This document shows, piece after piece, positions 1-10,354 of a stretch of DNA of 64,000 bases; within the stretch, counting starts at the first letter, position 1; every line of letters begins with the position of its first letter. A program made the position numbers and the translations under genes. Below the pieces are notes generated by a model. The model saw only the letters and a list, made by a program, of their open reading frames with translations, was not told the origin of the DNA and did not search any database. This DNA comes from Atriophallophorus winterbourni (Eukaryota > Platyhelminthes > Trematoda > Plagiorchiida > Microphallidae), in the NCBI GenBank assembly GCA_013407085.1, contig JACCGJ010001363.1, positions 62,001 through 126,000 on the forward strand. Direction: 5' to 3'.

Positions 1-622
1 AGAAACGCGGTATTCATGGAAGCTTATTAAAATTATAAGTGTTTACCTCAGCATATATAAGATATACAAACAGTATTTAGCCAATTTTTCTCCCAATTTT
101 CTGACGAGTATTTTACCTTGATGAATTGGCGTTGTACAATAACTTTTGGATAACCATGGTCTATGAACCTTTGGCTCGCTCCACGGTGCGCCCGTTTTCG
201 GTCTCTTTCGTCGCTGCAAAGGTGTACTGTTGTTGTTGGCATCCTTCGGTCGATGTCGACCATGAATGTACATCACTATCGCGTAAATGTTCAAGTTTTG
301 CAGCTTTCGGAATGACTAAACAGTTCGATTTGGGAGGAACAATCTCTTTCGCAGCGCTGGCAACGAAAGTCAGAACTCGGTTGTATTGCGTCAGTTGCAC
401 GCCGACGGCGTTATCTGCGTTCAACAGCCAAGAGCTGTATCTGCTCCTCCCCGGCTTGCCGGACTACGCTTTACACAGTTGTCTTAAATGTGAACGTCGG
501 AGCGGGAGAGCGAGTTCTACCAATCGCCGCGGGACAATGCAAGAGCTTTCATACCTCTTTTACAAAAGTCTTTGTACCGCAAGTGCGGTTATGAATAATG
601 GTCGGGACTTCCTAGTTGCAAC

Positions 623-1126
623 TCACAAGAGTAGACTTTCGGAAACGACCATTTCCCATTCGGTAGACGAACCCAGCCAGCGCAAGCGGCGCTGGCGCAA
701 TAGAGTGAACATGCTCGGTAGACCAGCTTTTGAGAGTACTCCAGCATTTGTCACGCTGTCCATCCACGATATGTTCAAGATAAGACGGATGCTTCGTAGA
801 TGGAAAGCACTCAGCTTTTGTTCGTGTCTCACGTGAGTGGTTCAGGTTTCACTGCCGTACAGTAAAGCATTTAGTACGCACGTGCTGTATACCATCATCT
901 CTGTCTTTAAAGTCAGCTCTCGGTTACCCCAAACACGAGAGTTCAAACGGGACAGAATGACAGCTGCTCTACCAATCCGTTTATCAATCTCCGTTTCTGA
1001 CGAGAGGTTATCCGCAATGGTTGAACCAAGGTATGTGAATTGATGTACTGATTCAAGCTGACGGTTTCCAACAGTTATGATGGGAGCCAATACAGTCCCT
1101 TGACCAAGGACTTTGGTCTTGCTCAT
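623..1126 (-). pseudogene. RTE C-terminal connection domain remnants
   Basis: Frame 1126-842 reads 'FTYLGSTIADNLSSETEID', 'KRIGRAA' and ends at 'LLYGSET', typical of the region after the RT palm in RTE elements. Frame 832-623 continues with 'FHLRSIRLILNISW', 'VTNAGVLSKAGLPSM' and 'LRQRRLRWLG'. The two frames are offset, so at least one indel lies between them. Translation toward 160-470 gives further scrambled 3' coding sequence. Confidence 0.8.
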
Positions 1127-1134
1127 GTTGATTG

Positions 1135-2485
1135 TTAGACCAAAGTCTTTGCATGCCGACGAAAACAGTCCATTAGAGACTGAAGGTGGTCTCGGGAGTG
1201 AGCAATAAAGGCTGCAACGTCGGCAAACAGCAGGTCACGGATTAGCACATTTCGTGCCTTGGTTTGTGCTCTTAACCGGTGTAGGTTGAAAAGCTTGCTA
1301 ACACTTCGTGTGCGTACGTAAATACCTTCTGTCCTCATCCTGAAAGCGTGCTTCAGAAGCAGAGCAAAGAAAATGCCGAACAGCGTGGAAGCAAGAACAC
1401 CCTTGTTTGACGCTCCGGTGAATTTCAAAGGCTTCTGAGCTGAAACCGTTAAAATGGAATGAGCCCTTCATGATTGAGTGGAACGAAATAACGAGATTCA
1501 GCAGTCTTGGGGGGCAGCCTATCAAATCAAGCATTTTGAAAAGACCCTCCTTGATGACGTAGTCGTATGCCTCCGTTAAGTCGATAGAAACAGCGTATAA
1601 GGGCATACGCTGTTCCCGACACTTTTCTTGATGTTGTCTCAGGGAGCAGACCATGTCAACGGTTGATCTTCCCTTGCGGAAGCCACATTGGGATTCGGGG
1701 TAAATTTCATCAACTAAAACTTGCAGCCGGATCTGTAAGACTTGAGCAAACAATTTGCCAACAACATTCAGAAGGGAGATTCCTCTGTAGTTGTTGCGGT
1801 CACCTCTATCTCTTCTATTCTTCAATAGCATGATGATCCTTGCGTCTCGCATCTCTTGTGGGACACATTCCTCCTGCCAGCATTGGAGAATCGGATGGTT
1901 AAGCGGTTGTAATAATGTTACTCTACAGCATTTGATGAGCTCAGGTGGAATTCCGTCGTCACCAGGGGTCATCCCATTCGCTAAGCGGTCGATTGCTCTA
2001 TTGAGCTCATCAAGAGTAGAGGGAGTATCTAGATAATCAATAGTCGGCAACCGCTCGACATTTTCAAATACATGTAGTAAAACCGTACTGTCCCTAGAGT
2101 AGAGAGAGGAGAAGTGCTCTACACATCTTTCCATCTGCTGAGTTTTGTCCACAATCGGTTCACCTGATGCAAACTTAATGGGAGCCGTTTTAAGTTTGTT
2201 TGGACCAATGGCTCTCTTGATCTCATCATACATGATGTGAAAATTCCCAGTACTACTAAGGCTAATTTCTGTCCAGTAGTCATTTGCACATCGGCTTGCA
2301 TTCTGTTGGACCTCATTTCTAGCTGCTCTTAGAAGTCGTAAGTTTTTATCTGTTCGCATACCGTTGAACCTCAAGAATGCTGACCGTTTCTCATCCAACA
2401 CAGCAGTCATCTCACAAGCTTTTGCTTCGAACCAGTCGCTTGTTCGAGCTTTCTTCGGACGAAAGTGGAAAGTGTGACTCGGCAT
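1135..2485 (-). pseudogene. RTE reverse transcriptase with mutated catalytic FADD
   Basis: A 395-codon frame (2485-1298) starts in the linker after the endonuclease and covers RT fingers and palm. Visible motifs are 'GMTPGDDGIPPELIK', 'RGISLLNVVGKLFAQVL', 'QCGFRKGRSTVDMV' and 'VSIDLTEAYDYV'. It ends by frameshift after 'VKQGC'. The downstream frame (1428-1135) resumes with 'TLFGIFFALLLKHAF' and the catalytic box, which reads 'LLFADVAAFIAH'. The second aspartate of F/YADD is valine, so the RT would be inactive even with the frame restored. Confidence 0.85.
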
Positions 2486-2895
2486 ATGCAGCTTTTTATC
2501 GATTCCCAGTTTTTTAAAGCCGATTCAAGTGGGGTTGTCTTGCTGAACTCGGCTGTGAAGGCTTTTGCAAATCGCGCAGCTAGATTACGTTCGCACATGC
2601 GGGTGACGACAATACTAGGATTACCAGACAATTTGGTGCGGTGAAATCTCGTGTCGGAAAGCTTCAGTTTTGCACAGACCAGTGAATGATCAGTGTCACA
2701 GTCTGCGCTTTGATATGATCTGGTTAGAAGTACGCTTCCTATATTAGTGCGCCTAACAAGAATAAGATCAAGCTGGTGCCAGTGCTTAGAGCGAGGATGT
2801 TTCCAAGAGAACTTACGCTGTGGTTTTGTTTGAAAGAAAGTGTTGGTGACACAAAGAATGAACTGTGTGCATAATTCTAAAAAGCGTTGTCTATC

Positions 2896-3404
2896 TTAAT
2901 TGGTTTTACCTACACCAAACCTCCCGAGACAGTTTTGCCAAGATTCGTAATCCGCACCAACTCCAGCAGTGAAATCACCAAATACCACTACACAGTTTCT
3001 TTGTGGCACGTTTTTCAGGACTGTTACGAGGTTGTGATAAAAAGCGTCTTTCTCAGCAGTCGTCGCAGAGAGCGTCGGCGCATAAACGTTTACCAACGTA
3101 ATGGTACCAGTAATGCACCTCAGATTTAGAGTCCCAATCCGTTCGCTCCCGCTGCTGCTCGGTTCTGTTGCTTTTGGAAGGTCGTTTCGAACGGCAAACC
3201 CAACTTCATGCAGTCGAGGCTCATCAGAACCCCTTCCTTCCCAAAAAATGTGTAATCTCTTTCTACTAGTATACCAGTGTCTGATAATCGCGTCTCTTGT
3301 AGGGCAGCCACGTCGACATTCAGTCTCTTAAACTCATTGCTAATCACAGCAGATTTTCTTACGCCTCTGATATTTGAGACGTCGTCATGAAATCCAGGAA
3401 GCAT
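2896..3404 (-). pseudogene. RTE endonuclease domain (EEP/APE-like), broken
   Basis: Two minus-strand frames (3404-3126 and 3096-2896) together give an exonuclease-endonuclease-phosphatase type domain. The first holds the region with 'VDVAALQETRLSD', containing the QET motif of APE-like LINE endonucleases. The second has 'NVYAPTLSA' and 'VVVFGDFTAGVG', the usual NVYAP and GDFN-type motifs, here with GDFTA where GDFNA is usual. The enzyme would nick the target DNA for target-primed reverse transcription. A frameshift near 3110-3130 separates the halves. Confidence 0.8.
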
Positions 3405-3699
3405 AGACCGGACGTTCCAGGTTCCCAGTTTCAGAAATGACTCTTGTTTTTTAGTAGTTGGTTTCGCTAGTGCGGAAAAAACAGTCTGCTTGTCGGTTGA
3501 TTCTCAATCCCCATGCACCCAATGAGGATAGCAGACCGTGGCAATACGGCACCATATTGGCTGGAGGCTGCCCAGCTTGAGGCGGGCGGTAGCCGTCCAA
3601 TGAGACCCAAAAGTCTCTCCCACCGTCAGAAGCAGCCTCAGGCGCTGAGCTCTACGCCAATAAAGCCATAGTTTTTAACCGGTATCTGCTGCTTCCCGT

Positions 3700-4140
3700 G
3701 TTATTATCCGCAGAAGCGAAATGGGGTGTCCTCTCCATTGGTGCGTTGTGATGTACGCCAGGGCATTTCAAAGTGGAAAACTAGCTGTTGCCCATGCAGC
3801 AAGTGCTCATTCTTCACGGCACCACCGGAACTGAAGGAACAGCTAAGCTGATACGTTTGGACAACGATTCCGTTGCAGAAGTTGGCAGGGCGAATTTGTA
3901 TAAACCTTCAGACTGCCTAATGGGACTCCGGCTCCGGAGTTTTCCTCAAGTTTGACTCCCGAAGCCTTTTCCAAGATTGGATGTAGCCCCAAGGCTGTGG
4001 AGGTTTGAGATAAATGTTTTTTCCCCCAGGCGGACCGCTCTCATGGAATTACGAGCTCCACCTGCTCGAAGCATGCTGGTTTTGAGGCGCCAGTCAGCCG
4101 CCTTCGCCCTTTCTTCTATCAGTGGAAGCAGTTCCGCTGG
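3700..4140. other. Unassigned stretch between RTE leader and Penelope fragments
   Basis: No ORF with recognisable domains. The 3460-3900 part, just upstream of the endonuclease on the minus strand, may be the RTE 5' leader. The rest shows nothing I can name. Confidence 0.4.
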
Positions 4141-4460
4141 GTCACACAGGACCATGCGTGCAGGCCAGGAGCTGGACTGGGTTGTCAAAGGATATATGAT
4201 ACGCGTGCCGTTGGAGCATTCTTGGAATTGGGAGCTTATCCCTAAAACCACCCCAGCTTTGACAACCTTGGAACCAAAGGTGTAGTATCTTATAGAAATT
4301 TGAAAAAGCCTTAGGACCTGTCTTGGATGAGCGGTAGTGTATTGTATTACAGCACCTGTATCGATAGGTTTCCAATAAACAGATGTTTTTATTTTTCCGT
4401 CTAAGTTTTGTGCTAAACATTCCAAAAAATGGAAGATAGTTTTGTTCAAAATTACCGTTG
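4140..4460 (-). mobile_element. Penelope-like element RT fragment, minus strand
   Basis: The minus strand reads 'FHFLECLAQNLDGKIKTSVY' followed by 'KPIDTGAVIQYTTAHP'. This aligns by eye with 'LPFLDCLAQKDNGKIRTTVY' and 'KPIDTHTIMRFTSAHH' of the Penelope element at 34.1-34.3 kb, the region between the RT palm and the GIY-YIG domain. A frameshift follows. It is a small truncated copy. Confidence 0.7.
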
Positions 4461-4477
4461 ATGATGGTGAATTAATG

Positions 4478-4680
4478 GTTAGCATCGATGTGAGCGCTTT
4501 GTTCACAAAAGTCGATATAACGAATGCTAGCTAGAAGGGCCTTGAAATCTGACACCGGTTTTTCAGATCGCACATACTTGAGCGTCCAGTTAATTATCAA
4601 CGGTGTATCAATCTGCCCTAGCATGAACCACTTTGTATTTAATGAACAATTATTAGTAAATGAATAAATAAAAAAATTTT
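4478..4680 (+). mobile_element. Penelope-like element RT fragment, plus strand, head to head with the previous one
   Basis: The plus strand reads 'DVSALFTKVDI' near 4482-4520, then in another frame 'LSVQLIINGVSIC' and 'MNHFVFNEQLLVN' (about 4570-4665). The second part matches 'LSVQQIINGVTIC' and 'MNHFLFNEQLYKQ' of the 34.3-34.6 kb element. It is a palm fragment in the opposite orientation to its neighbour, so a Penelope copy was broken and inverted here. Confidence 0.65.
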
Positions 4681-4833
4681 ATTCTTGGAAATCCAAGGCA
4701 TGTTAAACATGATCAATAATTTCCAAAAGCTTTGTACAATCAGATTATAGTATGTACATTTGCAAAAACAATTTGTTCAAGGTCATTTGTTTCAGCGGAA
4801 TTTAACGTTCAATAAATATAAAGTTAACGGTAT

Positions 4834-5103
4834 TTAAAGTTGTTTCCAGGTGATCAGTACGTGATCTGATATAGTACGAAAACACAGCGTTTGCAAGGAG
4901 AGGTCTAGAATGTTTTCGGCAACACTGATGATCAATGGATAAGGTCCATCAAAGATGCGCGAAGAATCTCTATTGTTGATGTTCCAAACTTTTTCATTTC
5001 GATTGTTGTAAATAGATTGATCTTTCCTGACCATGAGTCGTTTTTTGTCCGCTAGGCGTAGGTGGTTTATTCCACTAGTTTGAGGTCTGGGGGCCAATTT
5101 CAT
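4834..5103 (-). pseudogene. Possible LINE endonuclease fragment
   Basis: An 89-codon minus-strand frame ends with 'ISDHVLITWKQL', which resembles the SDH box at the end of APE-like LINE endonucleases. Nothing else in it is diagnostic. It could belong to the same decayed element as the RT just downstream on the minus strand, or be an unrelated chance frame. Confidence 0.3.
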
Positions 5104-5159
5104 TTTGGTGCGGATTGAGAATTTTGCTTTGGAGAAAAAAAATCAGAAGCGAGAGGATG

Positions 5160-6190
5160 TTGTTTCAAACGTTATGAACGTTTATTTTATATTAATGACC
5201 AGGAATGCCATTATTATATAAATCATCAGGTAGAACATTTAAATTGAGAAGATTGCGAATTTTTTCAATGGTAAGAAATGAAGCTAGATGTGATTTGAAT
5301 TCATTTAAAGAAGAACTGAGTCTTATATATTTTGAAAGAAGATTCCACAGTTTAGCATATTTAGTCAAGAAGAAACTGTTCCTTACTTTAGTTCGGAACC
5401 TTGGTAACTTATTAGTTTGTTCACTGTTTCTCAAGCTATATTTAAAATTATGCCGTATATGAATATTCGAACGTATTTCCATATTATCCGATGACAGTAT
5501 TTTAAAGAATAAGACGAGGTTATGCTTGAGTCTGCGAAACCATAGAGGATCGAGTTTCGGTTGTATACATCTTTCTCTATAGAATTGCTTGTTGGTATAG
5601 TCGATTATTGATTTTGAGAAAGTACGTTGTATCTTTTCTAAAACTATGCTATCGGTTTTATTTATATTAGTATATATTATGTTACAATAGTAAAAGATAA
5701 GAATAGTGAATAAGTTATACATTTCTAGTTTACAATGAGGCTGAATTATAGATCTGTGTATAGTATTCATACTTTGTCTGGCTTTAGTAATAAGGTGGCG
5801 TATCTGTTCGTTGAAAGTGAGTGATGAAGAATATCGAAATCCTAAATCACGCGTGCTGTCAATCATTTGAATTGCGTTATTGTTTAGAAGGATTGAGTTA
5901 TTTTGTATCGTGCATCTTATAGGCATAAAATTAGATTTTTCTGTTCAGAACGTTAGACTATTATTTTTTGCCAAATCTGCAAGTTCAGCTAAATCATTGT
6001 TTAGTCGGGATATATAAGTTTGCGCTTGATTAGCTGGGAAAGTGATGACAACTTTCATGTCATCAGCGAATAACAACAGTTTGCTATGCGAAATGACGTT
6101 ATGTATGTCATTTATATATGTAAGAAATAGTAAGGGGCCTAATACGTTACCTTGAATCACCCCACTGGGATCTCGGAGTCGATCTGACAA
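5160..6190 (-). mobile_element. LINE-D 3' half: RT palm and C-terminal domain
   Basis: Frame 6190-5945 has 'GVIQGNVLGPLLFLTYIND' and the catalytic box 'LLLFADDMKVVI' with both aspartates. Frame 5926-5192 (244 codons, offset) is the C-terminal region of CR1/Jockey-like elements: 'IDSTRDLGF' at the start, 'FRTKVRNSFFLTKYAKLWNL' near the end. An indel near 5930-5945 breaks the frame. The matching endonuclease lies beyond the LTR element at 8.87-9.4 kb, so the LTR element probably landed inside this LINE; the N-terminal part of the RT is missing. Confidence 0.8.
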
Positions 6191-6400
6191 TAGACGCCGT
6201 TCTCGTTCTCGCGATACTAACTGGTTCTGTTATTACCACCTTTGGTTCGGAAACGCCGCGCGCAACTGCCGTGCAGGTTGTAAACACCCTGAAGCACACA
6301 GCCACCTAGTCGGGAAACCAGGTTGCCAGTCAGTAATGGCGTCTGCTGCTTCTGGCAAACCCGTTAGTCGCCTCTTGTACGTCTACGATGTCGATGGGTG
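6191..6400. other. Unassigned 0.2 kb between LINE-D RT and the LTR element
   Basis: GC-richer than its surroundings. I see no LINE or host motif. It may be a piece of another repeat, since the LINE-D RT N-terminus expected here is absent. Confidence 0.35.
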
Positions 6401-6404
6401 CTTT

Positions 6405-6636
6405 TGTAATATCCAATGAACAACACACAGTTCACCAAACAGTATAATCACCAATCATTAGGCACGAAAACACTTTCTTCTGTCTCCGCCAAAAGATTTG
6501 GAAGAAGCGGAGGTTAAGGCAAACTTAATCGACCAAATCCTTCGAATTCCGGAAGAGCAACCTTCATTATCCAGTTTCGGAGCTTGGGAAAGGAAACCTG
6601 CACCTGATAGCAAACAAAATAAGGTTTAATACTACA
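6405..6636 (-). repeat. 3' LTR of the CsRn1-like element (232 bp)
   Basis: It shares its first about 45 bp and last about 25 bp with the repeat at 8713-8862. The middle differs and is about 80 bp longer, so one LTR has an indel or replacement. It lies next to a polypurine tract on the minus strand. Confidence 0.85.
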
Positions 6637-6660
6637 TTACTCCCCCTTTCGGAAGCAACT
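6637..6660 (-). other. Polypurine tract of the LTR element
   Basis: On the minus strand the bases just before the 3' LTR read GAAAGGGGGAGTAA, a purine run in the position used to prime plus-strand DNA synthesis. Confidence 0.65.
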
Positions 6661-7975
6661 GTCCTCAGTGCTACATGCATTCGTAGATGTAGATACAGTA
6701 ACCTCCTTCGCAATCTCAAGTGCAGCGCCGTCCAGTGGGTTTGGGTCAGGTACATTTGCCAGCTTTAACCGATTTGGATGAACACGGAATGATCGAGGAT
6801 TGTTCGAAGAAATATTCTTGATAGTACATATAGTGTCAGATCCGATTTCGTCGACAACATATGGCCCTTGCCACTGATGAGAGAACTTATTAGACACTCC
6901 CGGTTCTGGTGACTCACGATGAAGATAAACCATATCACCGACAATAAAAGGTGCACCGAATGCTTTCTTGTCATAATATTCCTTTTGATGTCGCTGAGAA
7001 GCTTTGAGGTGTTCCCTTGCCAGACAGTGACCCTTGTTAATCCCGCGTTGCAGTTCAACAACGAAATCGGATGAAATTCGGCCAACTGGTTCCGCCAGAG
7101 GTGTAGTGGCGTCTAACGGAAGTCTCATTTCACGACCGGTTACCATGAAGTGAGGAGACTGTTTCGTAGAAGAATGTACACTAGCGCGATAGGCTAGCAG
7201 CACCTGTGGAATGGCATCGTCCCAACTGCGAGCACAACCAGTCAATATAAATGACTTTAGGAGAGACTTTAGAGTTCGATTAGTCCGCTCCACAAGTCCG
7301 TTATCTTCGGGGTGGTAGGCAGTGGTTCTAGTCTTTTTGATGCCCAGTACAACGCATAATTCATGCATAACAGCACATTCAAAGTTAGATCCTCTGTCAG
7401 AGTGCAGTTGTTTCGGGGCACCCCAGCGTGATATCCAATGTGTGAAAATAGTTTTAGCTGTTGTGATTGCATCTATTCGTTTAACCGGAACTGCTTCGCA
7501 CCATTTGGTAAAGTGGTCGACCAGTACAATGATATATTTATTTCCTTGTATCGTCTCGGGTAGTGGGCCAACAGCATCGACACATACCAATTCATTCGGG
7601 TATCCTGTAAGTAACCCTTGAAGTGGTGCAACATGACGTTTGTTTGATTTGTGCAAATAGCTGGCAAGCTTCACAAAAATTGCGTATGTCTCTTCTCTGA
7701 TGAGGCCACCAATATCTACTTCTAACTGCCGCCTCAAGTTTGTTCTGACCGGCATGACCTAATGATGAATGAAGTTTATCAAGTAACGTAAATATGTAGC
7801 TTTCGGGAACTACTAGCAGTTGTGTGTAGGCTGCACCATTTTGGATGTACATAACTTCATCGACCATGCGTAGCGAATTCCAAAGAGACCATAAGCAACG
7901 AGCTTCCCAACTGCAACCTGCCATCTCACTTGTACTAGGCTTTTCCCCCAAAACACTCAAGCGGTTGTACAGCAA
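6637..7975 (-). pseudogene. Ty3/gypsy integrase (frameshifted)
   Basis: Frame 7975-7592 carries the zinc-binding head (LHSSLGHAGQ with its histidines, then CEACQ). After a frameshift near 7660 the 372-codon frame 7755-6637 carries the rve core. The acidic triad is visible as D in 'VCVDAVGP', D in 'LHSDRGSNFE' and E in 'DNGLVERTNRTLK'. The C-terminal part has the gypsy 'GDMVYLHRES' and 'WQGPYVVDEI' segments. The enzyme would insert cDNA into the host genome. One indel breaks it. Confidence 0.85.
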
Positions 7976-8058
7976 CTGAATGTCTTTATCATTTTTTTGA
8001 ACATCAATCCAAGAAGAGCGGTTATCTGATTCGATGGTAACGGATAAGGTATAAGAAG

Positions 8059-8643
8059 TTAAACACGACGGGCATGAACCGTGATCACGGAGTGGTCGGC
8101 GGGATAAAGCATCTGCGTTGAGGTGCCGTTTTCCGGGCCGGTATACGCAGGTAAAATCAAACTGCTGTAGGGATTCCTTCGAAAACTCTTTCTAGGATCC
8201 TTTTGTGACAATTCCGGAAACGCCAGTCTTGCCAACTTCCGCAGCTGGTAAATAAACACCACAACTGGTTCTGCGTTTAGCTGTCGCCGTTCGTTGAAAT
8301 CTCGGCGATGGTCTGCTCGCAGTCGATTTTCGGCAAAACAGCGTCCAAACAACTTAAATAAACCGTCTACATCGTCAGGGATAGACAATTCCGCTATTTT
8401 CGCCTACGAAGCGTTAGACAGGAGTGCAATGACGACATCGATCCGGTCATCGGCAGGAAAATGTTTTATGTACCAACGGACTCTTAATTCCCATACGAAA
8501 TAATCATCCCCAACTTCCAACTTTTCGGGTGTAGGAATTGGAGGTGGTTTTCTCTGCGGAAAAGAATGAACGACAGTACCGAACTCTTCGGCCACAACAA
8601 GTTTGGGCATGCCTTCCGAAAATGAATTCTCCTTGTTCATCAT
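8059..8643 (-). pseudogene. Gag of the CsRn1-like element, truncated
   Basis: Frame 8643-8404 starts with Met shortly after the 5' LTR and primer site and contains 'DDYFVWELRVRWYIKHFPAD'. After a frameshift near 8395, frame 8388-8059 continues with 'LFKLFGRCFAENR' and 'VFIYQLRKLARLAFPE', the capsid-like pattern of gypsy gag. No CCHC knuckle is seen before the deletion. The start is the first Met after the leader. Confidence 0.7.
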
Positions 8644-8694
8644 AAAATGTTAAAAAAATAGATTGTCGAAAAAATATGTTCCGAGTTTAGATCC

Positions 8695-8712
8695 TGGCGT
8701 GGTCGCCAAAAA
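8695..8712 (-). other. Primer binding site next to the 5' LTR
   Basis: On the minus strand the bases right after the 5' LTR read TTTTTGGCGACCACGCCAGG. TGGCGACCACGCC has the form of a tRNA 3'-end complement. CsRn1-type elements are reported to use tRNA-Trp; I could not align the tRNA here. Confidence 0.5.
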
Positions 8713-8862
8713 TGTAATATCCAATGAACAACACACAGTTCACCAAACAGTATAATCCACAAAGTCAGAAGACAGAACACGGGCACGTAGGCTTATATAA
8801 TACCACCAAAACAATTACAAGGTCTTTTCAACAATTCAAACAAAATAAGGTTTAATACTACA
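8713..8862 (-). repeat. 5' LTR of the CsRn1-like element (150 bp)
   Basis: Ends match the 6405-6636 repeat. A TATAA-like string (GCTTATATAATACC, about 8791-8804) lies in the middle on the plus strand. It is shorter than the other LTR. Confidence 0.8.
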
Positions 8863-8866
8863 CTTT

Positions 8867-9400
8867 CTACCCGTTTAAGTAAAGGCATGTTAAAATCTCC
8901 TGCGATTAATTTATAGCGGGAAGGGTGGACAGAGGCTTCTATGAAGCAATAAGATAAGCATTGAAGCGATGAAGAAGTAGTAGCTGGTGGGTAGTATATG
9001 CATCCAATTAAGAGATCAGAAGCCGGTAGTGCCAGCCATATAGAATCTTCGATATGATCAAAGACGGGTGAAAAGTGATGTTAGGTTAGAATGAACATAA
9101 ACAAGGCTTCCTCCTCCACGTTTTGAAACGCGGTCATTCCTACAAATGTGATAGTTTGGAATTGAGAGTTCACAATCTGATTGTTCCTTTTTTGTCCAAC
9201 CTTCAGTTACTAGAATAATATCAGCGGGGTTAGAGAGAAGATATGAACGTAAAGGTAATATCTTGTTAGTTATGGATCGGGCATTGATAAGAATAAATCG
9301 AAGAGATGAGGGGCTTTGATCAAGGAGTGGCTTATTAGGTATTTGATCATTATGTGGCGCAGGTTGTTTTAGGTTAAAAACCTTCGTGGAGGGATTTTAA
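8867..9400 (-). pseudogene. LINE-D endonuclease domain, upstream part of the split LINE
   Basis: The minus strand from about 9330 down to 9100 reads 'FILINARSITNKILPLR', 'ADIILVTEGWTK' and 'IPNYHICRNDRVSKRGGG', the opening of an APE-like endonuclease in CR1/Jockey-type LINEs (usual form TETWL, here TEGWT). It sits directly beyond the LTR element, on the same strand as the RT half at 5.2-6.2 kb. Frames are broken further down. Confidence 0.75.
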
Positions 9401-9595
9401 AATTTCTTATATTCGGATAACGGAACATAGTAGGGCGAGTGTGAAATGAGTTTAAATATGGGAAATTTGTGTCAGGGGACCAGCTATTTTGGTAAAATTG
9501 CGGTGATTGATTTTAATAATTCAAGAATGGGATGGGTTATTGTGGACACGGTCGACGGAATTGCCATGGCAAATTGCGATCTAATGGATGAGGCA

Positions 9596-10353
9596 TTATA
9601 CGTTGATTAAAGTTCTAAGTATTTCTCTTGTCAAAAGTTGAAGATGTTCTAATAGAAGGTGGTGAGGGCAATAAGGCACTAGTTTGTCGAAACTTGGGCG
9701 AATGGTTCTTTTCCTTGAGTGATGAGATGTAATAATTTCTGATGGAAGAATCGGTTGTGTTGAATTATTGACTGGAGAAGGCGAAGGTGGTGGTGTATTT
9801 AACACTTGTGGCACCACATCCAATTCCATAGTTTATTTTCCATTACAGGAAGATTCGGTAGAATATTGAGTATTCACGGTAGGTTTATTAAAACTAAATC
9901 TCATTTGCATTGGTATGAGATCAGGTTTGATAAAGATATCTGTAAATCTGGGAATCGATTTGAAAACATCCTTATGGGCTAAGATGTGCGATGCAAGGCT
10001 TCTGTCAAAAAGTTGTAATAGAATTTCCTCAAGCGCTTTAGAGAAGCGCAGTCTAATGGGAAACCATAAGTGGAGCAGATAGCAGTTTTTAAATCTTGTA
10101 AAGGATATCTGTCGTCTATATTAAACAGTATACCATTATTAGATCTTAATTCTCTTTGACAAATTTCCGTAACAATTGATTCAACGAACTTGTTTGTTCG
10201 TTGAAGTATATCCTTGTCGATATTCGAATTATCATCCAAGAGGATAGTCAATGGTTGCAAAGTCTTGCAGACCTGTGTAACAAAAGAGTTTTTCTTTCGA
10301 ATTTCATGCAACTGAATGCAATTTCGACTTGCTGCCAGCAAAGCTGAAAGCAA
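9596..10353 (-). pseudogene. LINE-D ORF1-like region
   Basis: Two minus-strand frames precede the endonuclease: 10353-9979 (124 codons, with 'QLHEIRKKNSFVTQVCKTLQ') and 9829-9596 (77 codons, Pro/Ser-rich start with 'NTPPPSPSPVNNSTQ'). Position, strand and spacing suit ORF1 of the same LINE. I recognise no RNA-binding domain, so the assignment rests on context. Confidence 0.5.
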
Positions 10354-10354
10354 C

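Larger units (their letters stand above)
126..3700 (-). mobile_element. RTE-type non-LTR retrotransposon, decayed, minus strand
   Basis: The minus strand reads, from high to low coordinate, an endonuclease (about 3404-2896), a reverse transcriptase (2485-1135) and the RTE-type connection region (1126-623), followed by a 3' tail down to about 126. This is the domain order of RTE/BovB-type LINEs, a family common in trematodes. The frame changes at least five times and stops interrupt it, so it is dead. The 3' tail (about 160-470) recurs on the plus strand at 47.4-47.7 kb and 51.85-52.17 kb, which shows a dispersed family. The 5' limit is uncertain: 3404-3900 looks like a 5' leader but has no long ORF. 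Confidence 0.85.
6405..8862 (-). mobile_element. CsRn1-like Ty3/gypsy LTR retrotransposon, internally deleted
   Basis: Two related terminal repeats (6405-6636 and 8713-8862) begin TGTAATATCC and end TTTAATACTACA, so both ends are TG...CA. CTTT flanks the element on both sides (6401-6404 and 8863-8866), a 4-bp target duplication. On the minus strand the order is 5' LTR, gag, integrase, 3' LTR. Protease, RT and RNase H are missing between about 8060 and 7980. The integrase type and the primer site beside the 5' LTR fit the CsRn1 clade first described in the liver fluke Clonorchis. It is a non-autonomous deletion derivative. Confidence 0.85.

Noticed and set aside
126..836. 236-codon plus-strand open frame
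   Set aside because: It is antisense to the decayed RTE 3' part, whose motifs are clear on the minus strand; no start or splice support.
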